Below are positions 42,717-50,838 of a stretch of 64,000 nt of DNA, one piece after another; the stretch's first letter is position 1; each line of letters starts with the position of its first letter. A model generated the notes under the pieces. It was not told the origin of the DNA. It saw only the letters and a list, made by a program, of their open reading frames with translations, and searched no databases. A program made the translations under genes and the position numbers. Origin of the DNA: CAKXIK01 sp050947015 (GTDB lineage: Bacteria; Bacillota; Clostridia; Oscillospirales; Acutalibacteraceae); contig JBMNVT010000004.1 in assembly GCA_050947015.1 (NCBI GenBank), positions 60,908-124,907 of the forward strand. The letters are read 5' to 3'.

Positions 42717-43028
42717 CGGGGCATCATCCTTTGTTTTGAAAGTAAGGTTAGTATATCATTTTTTTGGAAATAAAACAATTCGCTTTCTGCGCAGCATATG
42801 GCAAATCATGCAGATAAACTTTTCCCCAAGCTTTCGTTATCTCGTTCGCCGAAGGGATTCGTCTTGCAAATTTTAGCATCTGCCGTCTGATTCTTCGCAA
42901 AAGTGCAAAAGAATGGATTACCCTGATGATGGAGTAAATCGGCAGTGTTTTTACCGAATGATAAGTATCGACGTATCTTTGATACTTTTATCCTGTCCTT
43001 CAAATTTCTTATTAAAGAAAAAAGCTTT
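42717..43028. other. Intergenic region between nadE and the isomerase-like gene
   Basis: 312 bases. It contains the nadE promoter and an inverted repeat, AAGTATC (42963-42969) with GATACTT (42980-42986), 43 bases or more past the minus-strand isomerase stop. The repeat may act in transcription ending but has no clear T run. The remainder shows no gene I can support. Confidence 0.6.
42750..42778 (-). promoter_or_regulatory. Promoter of nadE
   Basis: On the minus strand, TTGTTT (42778-42773), 17 bases, TATACT (42755-42750), followed about 35 bases later by the nadE ATG with its AAAGGATG site. Confidence 0.75.
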
Positions 43029-43847
43029 TTAAAACAGTTTTTTCAGTAAGGGGAGTGCGTTGGAGACCTCGGATGCAAAGTCTTTACAACTGCATTCAAT
43101 GGATATCCGACCATGATATTCGCTTTTTTTCAGAGCCTTGCCGCAGGCGCGAAGATAGGAATGATCTACGGGGATGGTTCGCGTCTCCGGGTCTGCCACG
43201 TGAATGTGGCAGAGAAGATCGGAATTTTCTATAAGAACCATAGGGTCCTCCTGTTCTACGTAAGTGTGATACAGGTCAGCCAATACTTTCAAATTGGGCA
43301 GATGTAGCCGTCGAATGGTCTTGGCACTTTCCGTGACGGTGAGAAACACATTTGTCTCTTTATGATTCAGGGGTTCCATGGCAATGGTGATGCCATATTC
43401 TCGGGCAATGCTCTCAGCCAGAAGCAGAAATTCGTCCAACTGCTGCTGAGCCTGTTCACGGGAGACACCGTCCGGGATTCGGCGGGCGGTTCCGCTGCCA
43501 AAAACTACAGTTTGAACGCCAACGGAAGCCATCCGAGGAATTACCGCGTTCAGATAGGATGTGACAGTGTTCAAGTCGGCTCCCGAACCGACTAAAGGCA
43601 TAGTGCCGGGAATAAAACCGTTACAGGCTTCCACCTTTAGCGATCCCTCTTTATAGTATGTAACTGCTTTTTTCATATCTTCGTCAGAAAGAGAAGCAAA
43701 ATGGGATGCGGCATACTCAATATAATCGTATCCTACTGTCTGAATAAAACGATAACCATCCACCAGAGCTTGGACTGTGAGAGAATCCTCCTGGGCAGGG
43801 CTTTCCGGAAGGATAAAGTTATTAGGCAAACAAATACCAAATTTCAT
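43029..43847 (-). CDS. Sugar phosphate isomerase/epimerase-like TIM-barrel protein
   Basis: 272 residues of the xylose-isomerase-like (AP endonuclease 2) superfamily. Metal-binding acidic residues fit the pattern: EACNGF, AMEPLNHKETN, VLADLYHTYVEQED, HIHVADPETR and ISIECSCKDF. Such enzymes act on ketoses, inositols or sugar acids; the substrate cannot be told. No pathway genes are adjacent. GGGAGG ribosome site and its own promoter. It sits between two unusually long AT-rich gaps and its codon use looks less GC-biased than its neighbours, hinting at acquisition. Confidence 0.85.
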   Translation of the reverse strand: MKFGICLPNNFILPESPAQEDSLTVQALVDGYRFIQTVGYDYIEYAASHFASLSDEDMKKAVTYYKEGSLKVEACNGFIPGTMPLVGSGADLNTVTSYLNAVIPRMASVGVQTVVFGSGTARRIPDGVSREQAQQQLDEFLLLAESIAREYGITIAMEPLNHKETNVFLTVTESAKTIRRLHLPNLKVLADLYHTYVEQEDPMVLIENSDLLCHIHVADPETRTIPVDHSYLRACGKALKKSEYHGRISIECSCKDFASEVSNALPLLKKLF

Positions 43848-43879
43848 CTTTTTCAGCCTCCCACTATTTTACTAAGGTT

Positions 43880-43908
43880 ATTGTAGCAATAGAAATTGGA
43901 AATTGCAA
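43880..43908 (-). promoter_or_regulatory. Promoter of the isomerase-like gene
   Basis: On the minus strand, TTGCAA (43908-43903), 17 bases, TACAAT (43885-43880). A second TTGCAA adjoins it (43909-43914), giving a short direct repeat at the -35. Confidence 0.7.
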
Positions 43909-44299
43909 TTGCAAAAAGACTAAAGTTTATAAAAAGAGTGAGAGAAACACAGATTTTTTAAGTTAAAAAGGTTGGAAACTATGAGCAATAAAAGAAATAG
44001 CGAGACGCAAAGTTTGCACCTGCAAAACATATGAACGATGACGTTGCTTGTAAGCATGATGCGCCTGACTATTTGCCTTGGCAGCTCACACTTTTTCCTT
44101 AAAATGTTGAATCGTAATTAGATATAACAGGTATCAGGTAAATTCTGTTTACGATACTGCAATGACACCCGACCTGATAAATCGAATGATACGGAATTGG
44201 AAACGAAGAGGCAAAAGCCTTTATAAGCCCGGTGTTTTGCTGTAATTGATAAAACCGGTTTCATAGAAAATTCAATAAAAAATCCGTCGAATCTTCTCG

Positions 44300-44328
44300 T
44301 TGACAAACCGCAGGGCGTACCGTACAAT
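44300..44328 (+). promoter_or_regulatory. Promoter of the VOC-MATE gene pair
   Basis: TTGACA at 44300-44305, 17 bases, TACAAT at 44323-44328, 36 bases before the ATG. Confidence 0.85.
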
Positions 44329-44364
44329 CAAATAAACCAATCGAAAGGGAAGGGGTTTTGTCCT

Positions 44365-44796
44365 ATGTCAAATCAAGTAATTCCGGGCTGTGGCGTTCAC
44401 CACATAGCGCTCGGTGTCAGCAATCTGGAACGTTCGCTGAAGTTTTATGAACAGCTCGGGTTTTCTCTGGTGCGGCGTTGGGAATCCGGCGAAACCACCA
44501 TTGCGATGGTGGATATCGGCGACGGAACCTGTCTCGAAATTTTCTCCGGATGCACGGGAAAAGCCCCGGCAGACAGAACCTGCGGTGCATATTTTCACCT
44601 TGCACTTTCTGTTCGGGACGCAGCCGATGCGTACCGGCTTGCGCTGCAGGCGGGTGCTGCTCCGAAAAAGGAACCGGCTTCGGTAACGCTTGCTTCGCAG
44701 CCGCCGCTGCCTGCGGTAATTGCTTTCGTTTACGGACCCGACGGCGAGCAGATTGAATTTTTTCAGGTGCGGGGATCATCTTCTGTGAATGAGTGA
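44365..44796 (+). CDS. VOC (glyoxalase/bleomycin resistance) family protein
   Basis: 143 residues with two beta-alpha-beta-beta-beta modules of the vicinal oxygen chelate fold: GVHHIALGVSNLERSLKFYEQLGF, CLEIFSG, YFHLALSVRD and VYGPDGEQIEFFQV. Metal ligands His (HHIAL), Glu (EIF), His (FHLAL) and Glu (IEFF) all appear. Could be a lactoylglutathione lyase-like enzyme, an epimerase or a drug-binding protein; sequence alone does not tell. The MATE transporter gene begins 12 bases later, so detoxification is a reasonable but unproven theme. Confidence 0.85.
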   Translation: MSNQVIPGCGVHHIALGVSNLERSLKFYEQLGFSLVRRWESGETTIAMVDIGDGTCLEIFSGCTGKAPADRTCGAYFHLALSVRDAADAYRLALQAGAAPKKEPASVTLASQPPLPAVIAFVYGPDGEQIEFFQVRGSSSVNE

Positions 44797-44808
44797 GGAG
44801 AATCAGTC

Positions 44809-46179
44809 ATGCTGATGGTGCGTGATAAAAGCTTTTATAAATCGCTGCTCCTGATTGCGCTTCCGGCGGCGTTCCAAAGCCTGATCTCATTTGGAGTCAA
44901 CATGACGGATACCGTCATGGTTGGCGCGTTGGGAGAAGAGGCACTGAGCGCTGTTTCACTTGGCAATCAGGTGAGCGTTTTTATGATGATGTTTATCAAA
45001 GGGGTTTCTGCGGGCACCGCGGTAATGATCAGCCAGTATTGGGGCAAAAAAGACATGTCGCGTATCAAAAATATTTTTGCCATTGGGTTTCAGGCAAGTC
45101 TCGGTATTGCGCTGTTGTTTTTTGTCGGTGCGTTCTTTTTTCCAAAAGCGCTGATGTCCGTTCTTACTAATAATCAGGCGTTGATTAACCGTGCCCCGGA
45201 ATATCTGACGATGGTGGCGTTTTCCTATCTGCTGTATGCCGTTACCGAAAACTTTATCGTTATGCTGCGTAATGTTGAAATTGTGCGCATTTCGCTTGTC
45301 ATCTCCGGTTGTTCCTTTGTCATGAATCTGATTGGCAACTATGTGCTGATTTTCGGAAAGCTTGGGTTTCCGGCCATGGGCATTCGGGGTGCCGCTGTTT
45401 CCACCGTGATTACGCGCGCCTGTGAGCTGCTGGTCGTGGCGGCGTATCTTGCCTTTTTCGACCGGAAGCTTCACCTTCGGCCGCTGGATCTGCTGCGCGG
45501 AAAAAAAGAAATGTGGATTGATTACATCAAATACGGCGTGCCAATGATGGCGGCGGACGTGCTATGGGGAATGGTGAACACCGGAAAGCAGATGATTATG
45601 GGGCGGCTTGGAACGGATGCCGTCGCGGCTAACAGCATTGCGGATGTGGTGCTTCAGCTGGCGATGATGTTTGTCACCGGGTTGGCGTCGGCTTCCGGTG
45701 TGCTGGTCGGAAAAAGTGTCGGAGCAAAGCGTTACGATCTGACACGGCAGTATTCCAAAACGATTCAGGTGCTTTTTTTCTTTCTCGGAATCGGCGCTGC
45801 GCTGTTGACATATTTCATCCGTGATTTTGCCATCTCGTTTTACAATGTGTCCGATTCCGTCAAGGAGCTGGCGCGGCAATATTTGTTTTTTGGCGCGCTC
45901 ACCATCTGGGGAACCGGTTATGCTGCCGGCAGTTTTCAAGGCATTAACCGAGGAGCGGGAGATGTTAATTTTGTGTTGAATGTGAACCTCATCTGCGGCT
46001 GGCTGATCGTCATTCCTCTTTGTGCGCTGGGTGCATTTGTGTGGCATGTTCCTGCCCCGGTCGTGTTTTTCTTTACGCGAATCGACCAGATTCTTAAGGT
46101 CTTTATCGCATTTTTCCGTCTTCGTTCAGACCGGTGGATCCGCAATGTAACCAGAGATTCGCCGGCAGAAAGCGGCTGA
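44809..46179 (+). CDS. MATE family efflux transporter
   Basis: Cation/drug antiporter of the inner membrane, 456 residues with twelve hydrophobic segments. Typical features include the N-lobe LIALPAAFQSLISFGVNMTDTVMVG, the GTAVMISQYWGKKD loop and the mirrored C-lobe motif GLASASGVLVGKSVGAKRYD. Ribosome site GTGAGGAG. Cotranscribed with the VOC gene. MATE substrates cannot be predicted from this sequence. Confidence 0.92.
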   Translation: MLMVRDKSFYKSLLLIALPAAFQSLISFGVNMTDTVMVGALGEEALSAVSLGNQVSVFMMMFIKGVSAGTAVMISQYWGKKDMSRIKNIFAIGFQASLGIALLFFVGAFFFPKALMSVLTNNQALINRAPEYLTMVAFSYLLYAVTENFIVMLRNVEIVRISLVISGCSFVMNLIGNYVLIFGKLGFPAMGIRGAAVSTVITRACELLVVAAYLAFFDRKLHLRPLDLLRGKKEMWIDYIKYGVPMMAADVLWGMVNTGKQMIMGRLGTDAVAANSIADVVLQLAMMFVTGLASASGVLVGKSVGAKRYDLTRQYSKTIQVLFFFLGIGAALLTYFIRDFAISFYNVSDSVKELARQYLFFGALTIWGTGYAAGSFQGINRGAGDVNFVLNVNLICGWLIVIPLCALGAFVWHVPAPVVFFFTRIDQILKVFIAFFRLRSDRWIRNVTRDSPAESG

Positions 46180-46212
46180 AGACTTGCCGCAGTGATGATC
46201 TGTAGTTGAGGC

Positions 46213-46241
46213 TTGACAAAACTCAAAAAGGTGCATATAAT
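46213..46241 (+). promoter_or_regulatory. Promoter of the leuA T-box transcript
   Basis: Perfect TTGACA at 46213-46218, 17 bases, perfect TATAAT at 46236-46241. Transcript would start near 46248. Confidence 0.92.
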
Positions 46242-46247
46242 AAATAT

Positions 46248-46523
46248 AAAGCTGAATATTTCCATCTGTAAAGGCTTTGACGGGAATAAGATACAGTGTG
46301 GTTGTGTGAAGAGAGCCGGTGGTTGGTGTAAACCGGAGACGCCGCCTGTATGAATAGCTCATCCCCGAGCCGCGTGCCTGAACGATTTATGGTGCGCCGT
46401 GTGACTGCGTTATTGGTCTGGCCTTGCTGGAGGTCTGAGGGCTGTTTTTTGGCAGCTGAATTAGGGTGGTACCGCGTGGAATAATCCTCGCCCCTGTTTG
46501 TAAGAATAGGAGCGGGGTTTTTT
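46248..46523 (+). ncRNA. T-box riboswitch leader, leucine (specifier CTC)
   Basis: Untranslated leader that reads uncharged tRNA-Leu. Stem I features GAGAGCCGGTGG at 46311-46322; the specifier loop reads GAATAGCTCATCC with CTC (Leu) at 46358-46360. The conserved T-box AGGGTGGTACCGCG is at 46463-46476. A terminator stem follows (46486-46495 with 46508-46517, one mismatch and one G-U) and six T to 46523. leuA starts 64 bases later, so leucine starvation should permit readthrough. Confidence 0.93.
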
Positions 46524-46586
46524 ATTTTCAGCAGCCTGCTCCACACCGAAGCGCACCCGGGGTGCAGAAGAAAGGCAGTGTTTGTT

Positions 46587-48281
46587 ATGAACCCTTCGTA
46601 CAAAAAGTATCGTCCGTTTGTTCCTGTCAGGATGACGGAACGCAAATGGCCCGATAACGCGATTACCAAAGCGCCGGATTGGTGTTCCGTCGATCTGCGT
46701 GATGGAAATCAGGCGCTGGTAACGCCGATGAATCTGGAAGAAAAGTTGAATTTTTTCCGGACGCTGGTTCAGATCGGCTTTAAAGAAATTGAAATTGGTT
46801 TTCCGTCTGCATCCGAAACGGAGTATGAAATCTGCCGTACGCTGATCGAACAGAATCTTGTGCCGGACGATGTCTGGCTGCAGGTGCTTGTTCAGGCGCG
46901 CCCGCATTTAATTAAAAAAACATTTGAAGCGGTTCGCGGAGCTAAAAACGTTATCATTCATTTTTACAATTCCACTTCGACCCTTCAGCGCAAGGTTGTT
47001 TTCAAAAAAGACATGGCCGGTATTATTGATATTGCCGTGGAGGGCGCCCGGCTGGTGCGGGAGCTGACGGAGGAAGCGACCGGATGCGGAACGAATTTCC
47101 GGTATGAATATTCGCCGGAAAGCTTTTCCGGCACCGAAATGGATAATGCCGTTGAAATTTGTGCGCGCGTAATGGAAACACTTGGCAGCACACCGCAAAA
47201 TCCGGTGATTTTGAATCTGCCCAATACGGTTGAAATGTGTACGCCGAATACCTACGCGGACCAGATCGAATACTTTATTTCTCATCTTCCGAACAAGGAA
47301 AGCGCTATTATCAGTGTGCATCCGCACAATGACCGCGGAACCGGCGTGGCCTGCGCGGAGCTTTCGATGCTTGCCGGCGCGCAGCGTGTGGAAGGTACGC
47401 TGTTCGGCAACGGCGAACGCACCGGCAACCTGGATATTATTACCACCGCGCTCAATATGTATACGCAGGGTGTTGATCCCAAATTGGATTTCAGCCACAT
47501 TGACCAGATTCGGGAGGTCTACGAGTCTGCGACAAAAATGCAGGTGCATGAGCGCCAGCCCTATGCCGGCAAGCTGGCTTTCACGGCTTTTTCCGGTTCG
47601 CATCAGGACGCCATCAACAAAGGTTATCATTATATGGAAGAACACCATTCGGAATATTGGGAGGTGCCCTATCTTCCGATTGATCCGGCGGATGTTGGCC
47701 GTGAGTATGAGCCCGTCATCCGGATCAACAGCCAGTCCGGCAAGGGCGGCGCGGCATTTGTGATGCAAAATAACTTTGGGTTTGCCATGCCGAAGGAAAT
47801 GCATCCGGAATTCGGCGCAATTGTTAAAGCGGAGTGTGACCGCACCGGCAAAGAGCTTGGCGCGGACGAAGTGTATGCGCTGTTCGAAAGGGAATATCTT
47901 TCCGTCAACGCGCCCTATCAGCTCGGCAAGTATAAAATCGATGAGAATGCCGAAGAACATGAACATGACGATACGCTCTCGCACTTTACCGGCATGATTT
48001 TGAAAAACGGCGCGCCGATTGCCGTTGAAGGTTCCGGAAATGGCCCGATCGATGCGTTTTTCAGTGCTCTGGCGCACATTGGGCTGAGCGGTTACAGATT
48101 CCTGTCTTACCATGAGCATGCGATCTCCATTGGTTCCGATTCCAAGGCGGCGGCCTATATTGCGCTTGCGCAGCCGAATGGCAGCACGATTTTCGGCGTT
48201 GGAATTTCCGGCAATATTACACGCGCATCCATGCGCGGTATTCTTTGCGCAATCAACCGTTCGTTAAAAAATCAAAAATAA
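46587..48281 (+). CDS. leuA: 2-isopropylmalate synthase (long LeuA type)
   Basis: First committed step of leucine synthesis, acetyl-CoA plus 2-ketoisovalerate. The ATG at 46587, eleven bases after GAAAGG, is chosen over GTG 46578. 564 residues: TIM-barrel catalytic domain with DLRDGNQAL and the metal site SVHPHNDRGTG, GNGERTGNLD, then a linker and the C-terminal leucine-binding LeuA dimer domain. The N-terminus NPSYKKYRPF is typical of the longer LeuA subfamily. No leuB, leuC or leuD is adjacent. Controlled by the T-box above. Confidence 0.95.
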   Translation: MNPSYKKYRPFVPVRMTERKWPDNAITKAPDWCSVDLRDGNQALVTPMNLEEKLNFFRTLVQIGFKEIEIGFPSASETEYEICRTLIEQNLVPDDVWLQVLVQARPHLIKKTFEAVRGAKNVIIHFYNSTSTLQRKVVFKKDMAGIIDIAVEGARLVRELTEEATGCGTNFRYEYSPESFSGTEMDNAVEICARVMETLGSTPQNPVILNLPNTVEMCTPNTYADQIEYFISHLPNKESAIISVHPHNDRGTGVACAELSMLAGAQRVEGTLFGNGERTGNLDIITTALNMYTQGVDPKLDFSHIDQIREVYESATKMQVHERQPYAGKLAFTAFSGSHQDAINKGYHYMEEHHSEYWEVPYLPIDPADVGREYEPVIRINSQSGKGGAAFVMQNNFGFAMPKEMHPEFGAIVKAECDRTGKELGADEVYALFEREYLSVNAPYQLGKYKIDENAEEHEHDDTLSHFTGMILKNGAPIAVEGSGNGPIDAFFSALAHIGLSGYRFLSYHEHAISIGSDSKAAAYIALAQPNGSTIFGVGISGNITRASMRGILCAINRSLKNQK

Positions 48282-48404
48282 CGGCAGGAATAATCTTTCT
48301 CCCACTGCGGAATACTATCGGTGCAATTGGCGCATAACGCCGGTTGCCAGCGAGATCAGTTCCGCGTTTTGCCCCAAACGGCAGCGGAGAAAGGGGAAAT
48401 ATTC

Positions 48405-48677
48405 TTGAAAAAAATGCTCTTGTTTCTGCTTGCTGCTGCGGTGATTTTTGCCTTTACCGCGTGCGGCGGCGACGGCAGCGGCAGTTCACATGCTTCTTCC
48501 ATGATGCCGGCTTCTTCCGCTGGTTCCTCCGCACAATCCAAGCCATCTTCCGTGCCGGAAGCATCTTCGGCGCAGAGCCTTCTTCCCGAAAGCGGAGCCT
48601 CATCCCATGCGGATGCCTCTTCGCATACCGGGGCCTCCTCGCCCAACAGTGTGTCATCCGGGGAATCCTCCCAATAA
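48405..48677 (+). CDS. Short Ser-rich lipoprotein
   Basis: Starts at TTG 48405, eight bases after AAGGGG. The 90 residues begin with a lipoprotein signal (KKMLLFLLAAAVIFAFTAC; lipobox FTAC, lipidated Cys20). The mature part of about 70 residues is almost wholly Ser, Ala, Pro, Gly and a few His and Glu, with no folded domain apparent. Membrane-anchored and extracytoplasmic. Function unknown. The spacing and the signal peptide make it a believable gene despite low complexity. Confidence 0.7.
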   Translation: MKKMLLFLLAAAVIFAFTACGGDGSGSSHASSMMPASSAGSSAQSKPSSVPEASSAQSLLPESGASSHADASSHTGASSPNSVSSGESSQ

Positions 48678-48693
48678 TTGTTTGCAGCGAGCC

Positions 48694-48730
48694 AAAACCG
48701 CGGTACTGTGAAAAACAGTCCGCGGTTTTG
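48694..48730. terminator. Terminator between the lipoprotein gene and alr
   Basis: AAAACCGCGG (48694-48703) with CCGCGGTTTT (48720-48729), continued by ACTGT/ACAGT around a GAAAA loop with one bulged T. T tracts on both strands; plus direction is functionally expected. Confidence 0.9.
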
Positions 48731-48739
48731 ATTTTGCGG

Positions 48740-48768
48740 TTGACGGAACCGGCGAAGCGGCCTATAAT
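48740..48768 (+). promoter_or_regulatory. Promoter of alr
   Basis: TTGACG at 48740-48745, 17 bases, TATAAT at 48763-48768. A hairpin (AGCCGCAG 48774-48781 with CTGCGGCT 48796-48803) lies at the very 5' end of the transcript and may stabilise the mRNA. Confidence 0.88.
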
Positions 48769-48829
48769 GAAAAAGCCGCAGCGCAGAGTTTCGCCCTGCG
48801 GCTGTGGAAGGAAAGGGTTGATATCAAAC

Positions 48830-50035
48830 ATGCAGGAATCCTATCTTCGCCGCACCTGGGCGGAAATTAATTTGAATGCACTGGAACATAATTTTTGTGC
48901 GATTCGCCGGCAGACCGATTCATCCGCAGATCTGGCAGCAATTGTAAAGGCAGACGCTTACGGCCACGGAGCAAAAACGATTGCGCCGGAGCTGCAGCGG
49001 CTGGGCGCGGGCTGGTTTGCAGTGTCCAATCTGGAGGAGGCACAGGAACTGCGCCGAGCCGGGGTGGTGCGCCCGGTGCTGATTTTAGGTTATACACCAC
49101 CGGAACGTGCGGCAGAGCTTGCGAAAGACAAGATCACACAAGCCCTGCTTTCCGCCGGTTATGCGGCGTCGCTTTCGCGGGAAGCGGAAAAGGCAGGCGT
49201 AACGGTCAGCGCGCATCTGAAAATCGACACCGGCATGAGCCGCGTCGGCTTTTTCTTTCAGTCGCCGGAGCGTGACTGCGAAACGATAGAAAAGGCGGCG
49301 GAGGTTTGCAGACTGCCGGGGCTTGATGTCAACGGTATTTTTATGCACTTTGCCGTTGCGGATGCCGGTGAAAGCGGTAAACAGTTTACCGACGCGCAGT
49401 ACCGCGCTTTTCAGACGATAATTTCTTCGCTGAAGGAAAGGGGAATTACCTTCCGCTGGCGCCATTGTGACAACAGCGGAGCGATTCTCTGCTATCCGCA
49501 GACAAACCTGGATCTGGTTCGTCCGGGAATTATTCTGTACGGCCTTTTGCCGGACGACGGTCTTGCCGGGGTTCTTCCGCTGCAACCGGTTATGGCGCTG
49601 CGTTCCGTTGTGGCGCTGCTCAAAACAATTCCGGCGGGTAGCACTGTCAGCTATGGACGCACATATACCGCGGAACATCCGGTTACAGTCGCCACGATAC
49701 CGGCAGGCTATGCCGACGGTTATCCCAGAAGTCTTTCCTCGCGGGGGAGTGTCCTGATCCACGGTCGCCGCGCGCCGATCATTGGCCGAATCTGTATGGA
49801 TCAGATGATGGTGGATGTTACTGACATTCCAAACGTCAGAGAAGGGGATACGGTAACGCTTGTCGGGCGCGACGGCGAGGACGCAATAACCTTTGAGGAA
49901 TTGGCCCGTCTGGTCGGTACGATTAACTATGAACTTGTCTGCTCAGTTTCCCGCCGCGTGCCCCGTGTTTATCTGCGGGACGGGGCTGTTGCAGGGGTTG
50001 AAGATTATATGCAGCTTGAAAATTGTCAACCGTAA
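48830..50035 (+). CDS. alr: Alanine racemase
   Basis: PLP enzyme converting L- to D-alanine for peptidoglycan. The ATG at 48830 follows GAAAGGG; the much longer open frame upstream crosses the terminator and is not real. 401 residues with the PLP lysine in AIVKADAYGHGA (residue 39), HLKIDTGMSRVGF, the catalytic tyrosine region VSYGRTYTA, and RICMDQMMVDVT. D-Ala then goes to the ligase at 60.9-62.0 kb. The last codons overlap the left half of a BirA operator. Confidence 0.96.
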   Translation: MQESYLRRTWAEINLNALEHNFCAIRRQTDSSADLAAIVKADAYGHGAKTIAPELQRLGAGWFAVSNLEEAQELRRAGVVRPVLILGYTPPERAAELAKDKITQALLSAGYAASLSREAEKAGVTVSAHLKIDTGMSRVGFFFQSPERDCETIEKAAEVCRLPGLDVNGIFMHFAVADAGESGKQFTDAQYRAFQTIISSLKERGITFRWRHCDNSGAILCYPQTNLDLVRPGIILYGLLPDDGLAGVLPLQPVMALRSVVALLKTIPAGSTVSYGRTYTAEHPVTVATIPAGYADGYPRSLSSRGSVLIHGRRAPIIGRICMDQMMVDVTDIPNVREGDTVTLVGRDGEDAITFEELARLVGTINYELVCSVSRRVPRVYLRDGAVAGVEDYMQLENCQP

Positions 50036-50055
50036 ATGAAATATAGGTTGACAAT
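50022..50055 (+). promoter_or_regulatory. BirA operator (biotin box)
   Basis: Perfect inverted repeat ATTGTCAACC (50022-50031), 14-base spacer, GGTTGACAAT (50046-50055). This matches the known BirA site of Firmicutes (TTGTTAACC-N14/15-GGTTAACAA type). The right half contains the -35 hexamer of the bioY promoter; the left half lies in the last codons and stop of alr. Confidence 0.9.
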
Positions 50056-50076
50056 AGACCTCCTTCATGATAGAAT
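50048..50076 (+). promoter_or_regulatory. Promoter of bioY, overlapped by the BirA site
   Basis: TTGACA at 50048-50053 (inside the operator), 17 bases, TAGAAT at 50071-50076. BirA-biotinyl-AMP binding would block it directly. Confidence 0.82.
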
Positions 50077-50114
50077 TATCTTGTTGTAGTTTGTATGATG
50101 TAGGAGGAATAAAA

Positions 50115-50693
50115 ATGAAAACAGGTGCGGGAAAAAATTTTCGTGCGGTTGATCTGGTTTTTACGGCGCTTTTTGCGGCGCTGACGGCTGTCTGTGCCGT
50201 GATTGCGGTGCCCATGCCCATGACGACGGTTCCGGTTTCTCTTCTGGTGCTGGGCGTCTATTTAACCGGAGCCTTGCTGGAAAAAAAGCTTGCTTTTTTG
50301 GCTGAACTGGTTTATCTGCTGGTCGGCGCGGTCGGGATTCCGGTGTTCTCGGGGTTTTCCAGCGGCGTCGGCGTGCTTTTCGGTCCAACCGGCGGTTATC
50401 TGCTTGCCAGCCCGCTGATGGCTTTTCTGATCGCCTGGATCATTGAGCCGTTCCGAAAGAGAAAGAATCTGCTCTACCTTGCCATGCTTGTAGTCGGAAT
50501 GGTTTCCGCTCTGTTGGTATGCTATCTGTTCGGCACCGTCTGGTTTTGCATTTACGGGAAATACACGTTTTTGCAGGGTTTGGGTTTTTGTGTAGTTCCG
50601 TTTCTTGTCCCTGACGCAATCAAACTTGCCGCTGCAGTTGTTGTTGCCGCTGCGGTCGACACTGCTTTTCAAAAAATCAGAGCGCACGCCTGA
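50115..50693 (+). CDS. bioY: Biotin transporter substrate-binding component BioY
   Basis: S component of an ECF-type biotin importer; an integral membrane protein of 192 residues with about six helices. ATG at 50115 seven bases after TAGGAGGA. Sequence features: TALFAALTAVCAVIAVPMPMTTVPVSLLVLGVYLTGALLEKK-type start, GVPVFSGFSSGVGVLFGPTGGYLLASPL core motif (here VGIPVFSGFSSGVG, FGPTGGYL). No ECF ATPase or T component and no biotin synthesis gene is nearby, so it may share a general ECF module. Repression by BirA is predicted from the operator. Confidence 0.95.
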   Translation: MKTGAGKNFRAVDLVFTALFAALTAVCAVIAVPMPMTTVPVSLLVLGVYLTGALLEKKLAFLAELVYLLVGAVGIPVFSGFSSGVGVLFGPTGGYLLASPLMAFLIAWIIEPFRKRKNLLYLAMLVVGMVSALLVCYLFGTVWFCIYGKYTFLQGLGFCVVPFLVPDAIKLAAAVVVAAAVDTAFQKIRAHA

Positions 50694-50719
50694 TATAGGC
50701 TGCGCTTGTATCATTCTGC

Positions 50720-50757
50720 CGCAGAAGCGTTTCGCCGGAAATGCTTCTGCGTTTTTT
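50720..50757 (+). terminator. Terminator of bioY
   Basis: A 14-base-pair stem (50720-50733 with 50738-50751, one G-U pair), GCCG loop and six T. Confidence 0.95.
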
Positions 50758-50772
50758 GTGCTGCGCGCGGCG

Positions 50773-50801
50773 TTGAAGATTGCCGGATTCCGTGTTATAA
50801 T
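50773..50801 (+). promoter_or_regulatory. Promoter of the TetM-like GTPase gene
   Basis: TTGAAG at 50773-50778, 17 bases, TATAAT at 50796-50801. The leader to the ATG is only about 30 bases: no attenuation leader peptide like that of classical tet(M). Confidence 0.8.
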
Positions 50802-50838
50802 ATCAAAGAATTAATCTGAAAAGAGGGGAGGCGCCGCA

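Larger units (their letters stand above)
43848..44364. other. Intergenic region without an intact gene
   Basis: 517 bases, AT-rich. It contains the divergent promoters at 43880-43908 (minus) and 44300-44328 (plus). Between them are only very short open stretches, e.g. 17 codons from the ATG at 43981 and 27 codons from the ATG at 44162 (TPDLINRMIRNWKRRGKSLY); neither has a convincing ribosome site and neither is recognised. Confidence 0.6.

Noticed and set aside
42806..43003. 65-codon minus-strand frame after the isomerase-like gene, with a faint resemblance to an excisionase helix-turn-helix (FGKNTADLLHHQGNPF).
   Set aside because: TTG start without a ribosome site, and the resemblance is weak and stops after one helix pair; no integrase nearby.
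48344..48829. In-frame upstream extension of alanine racemase by about 160 codons.
   Set aside because: It crosses the lipoprotein gene in another frame, a terminator and the alr promoter; the family start is at 48830.
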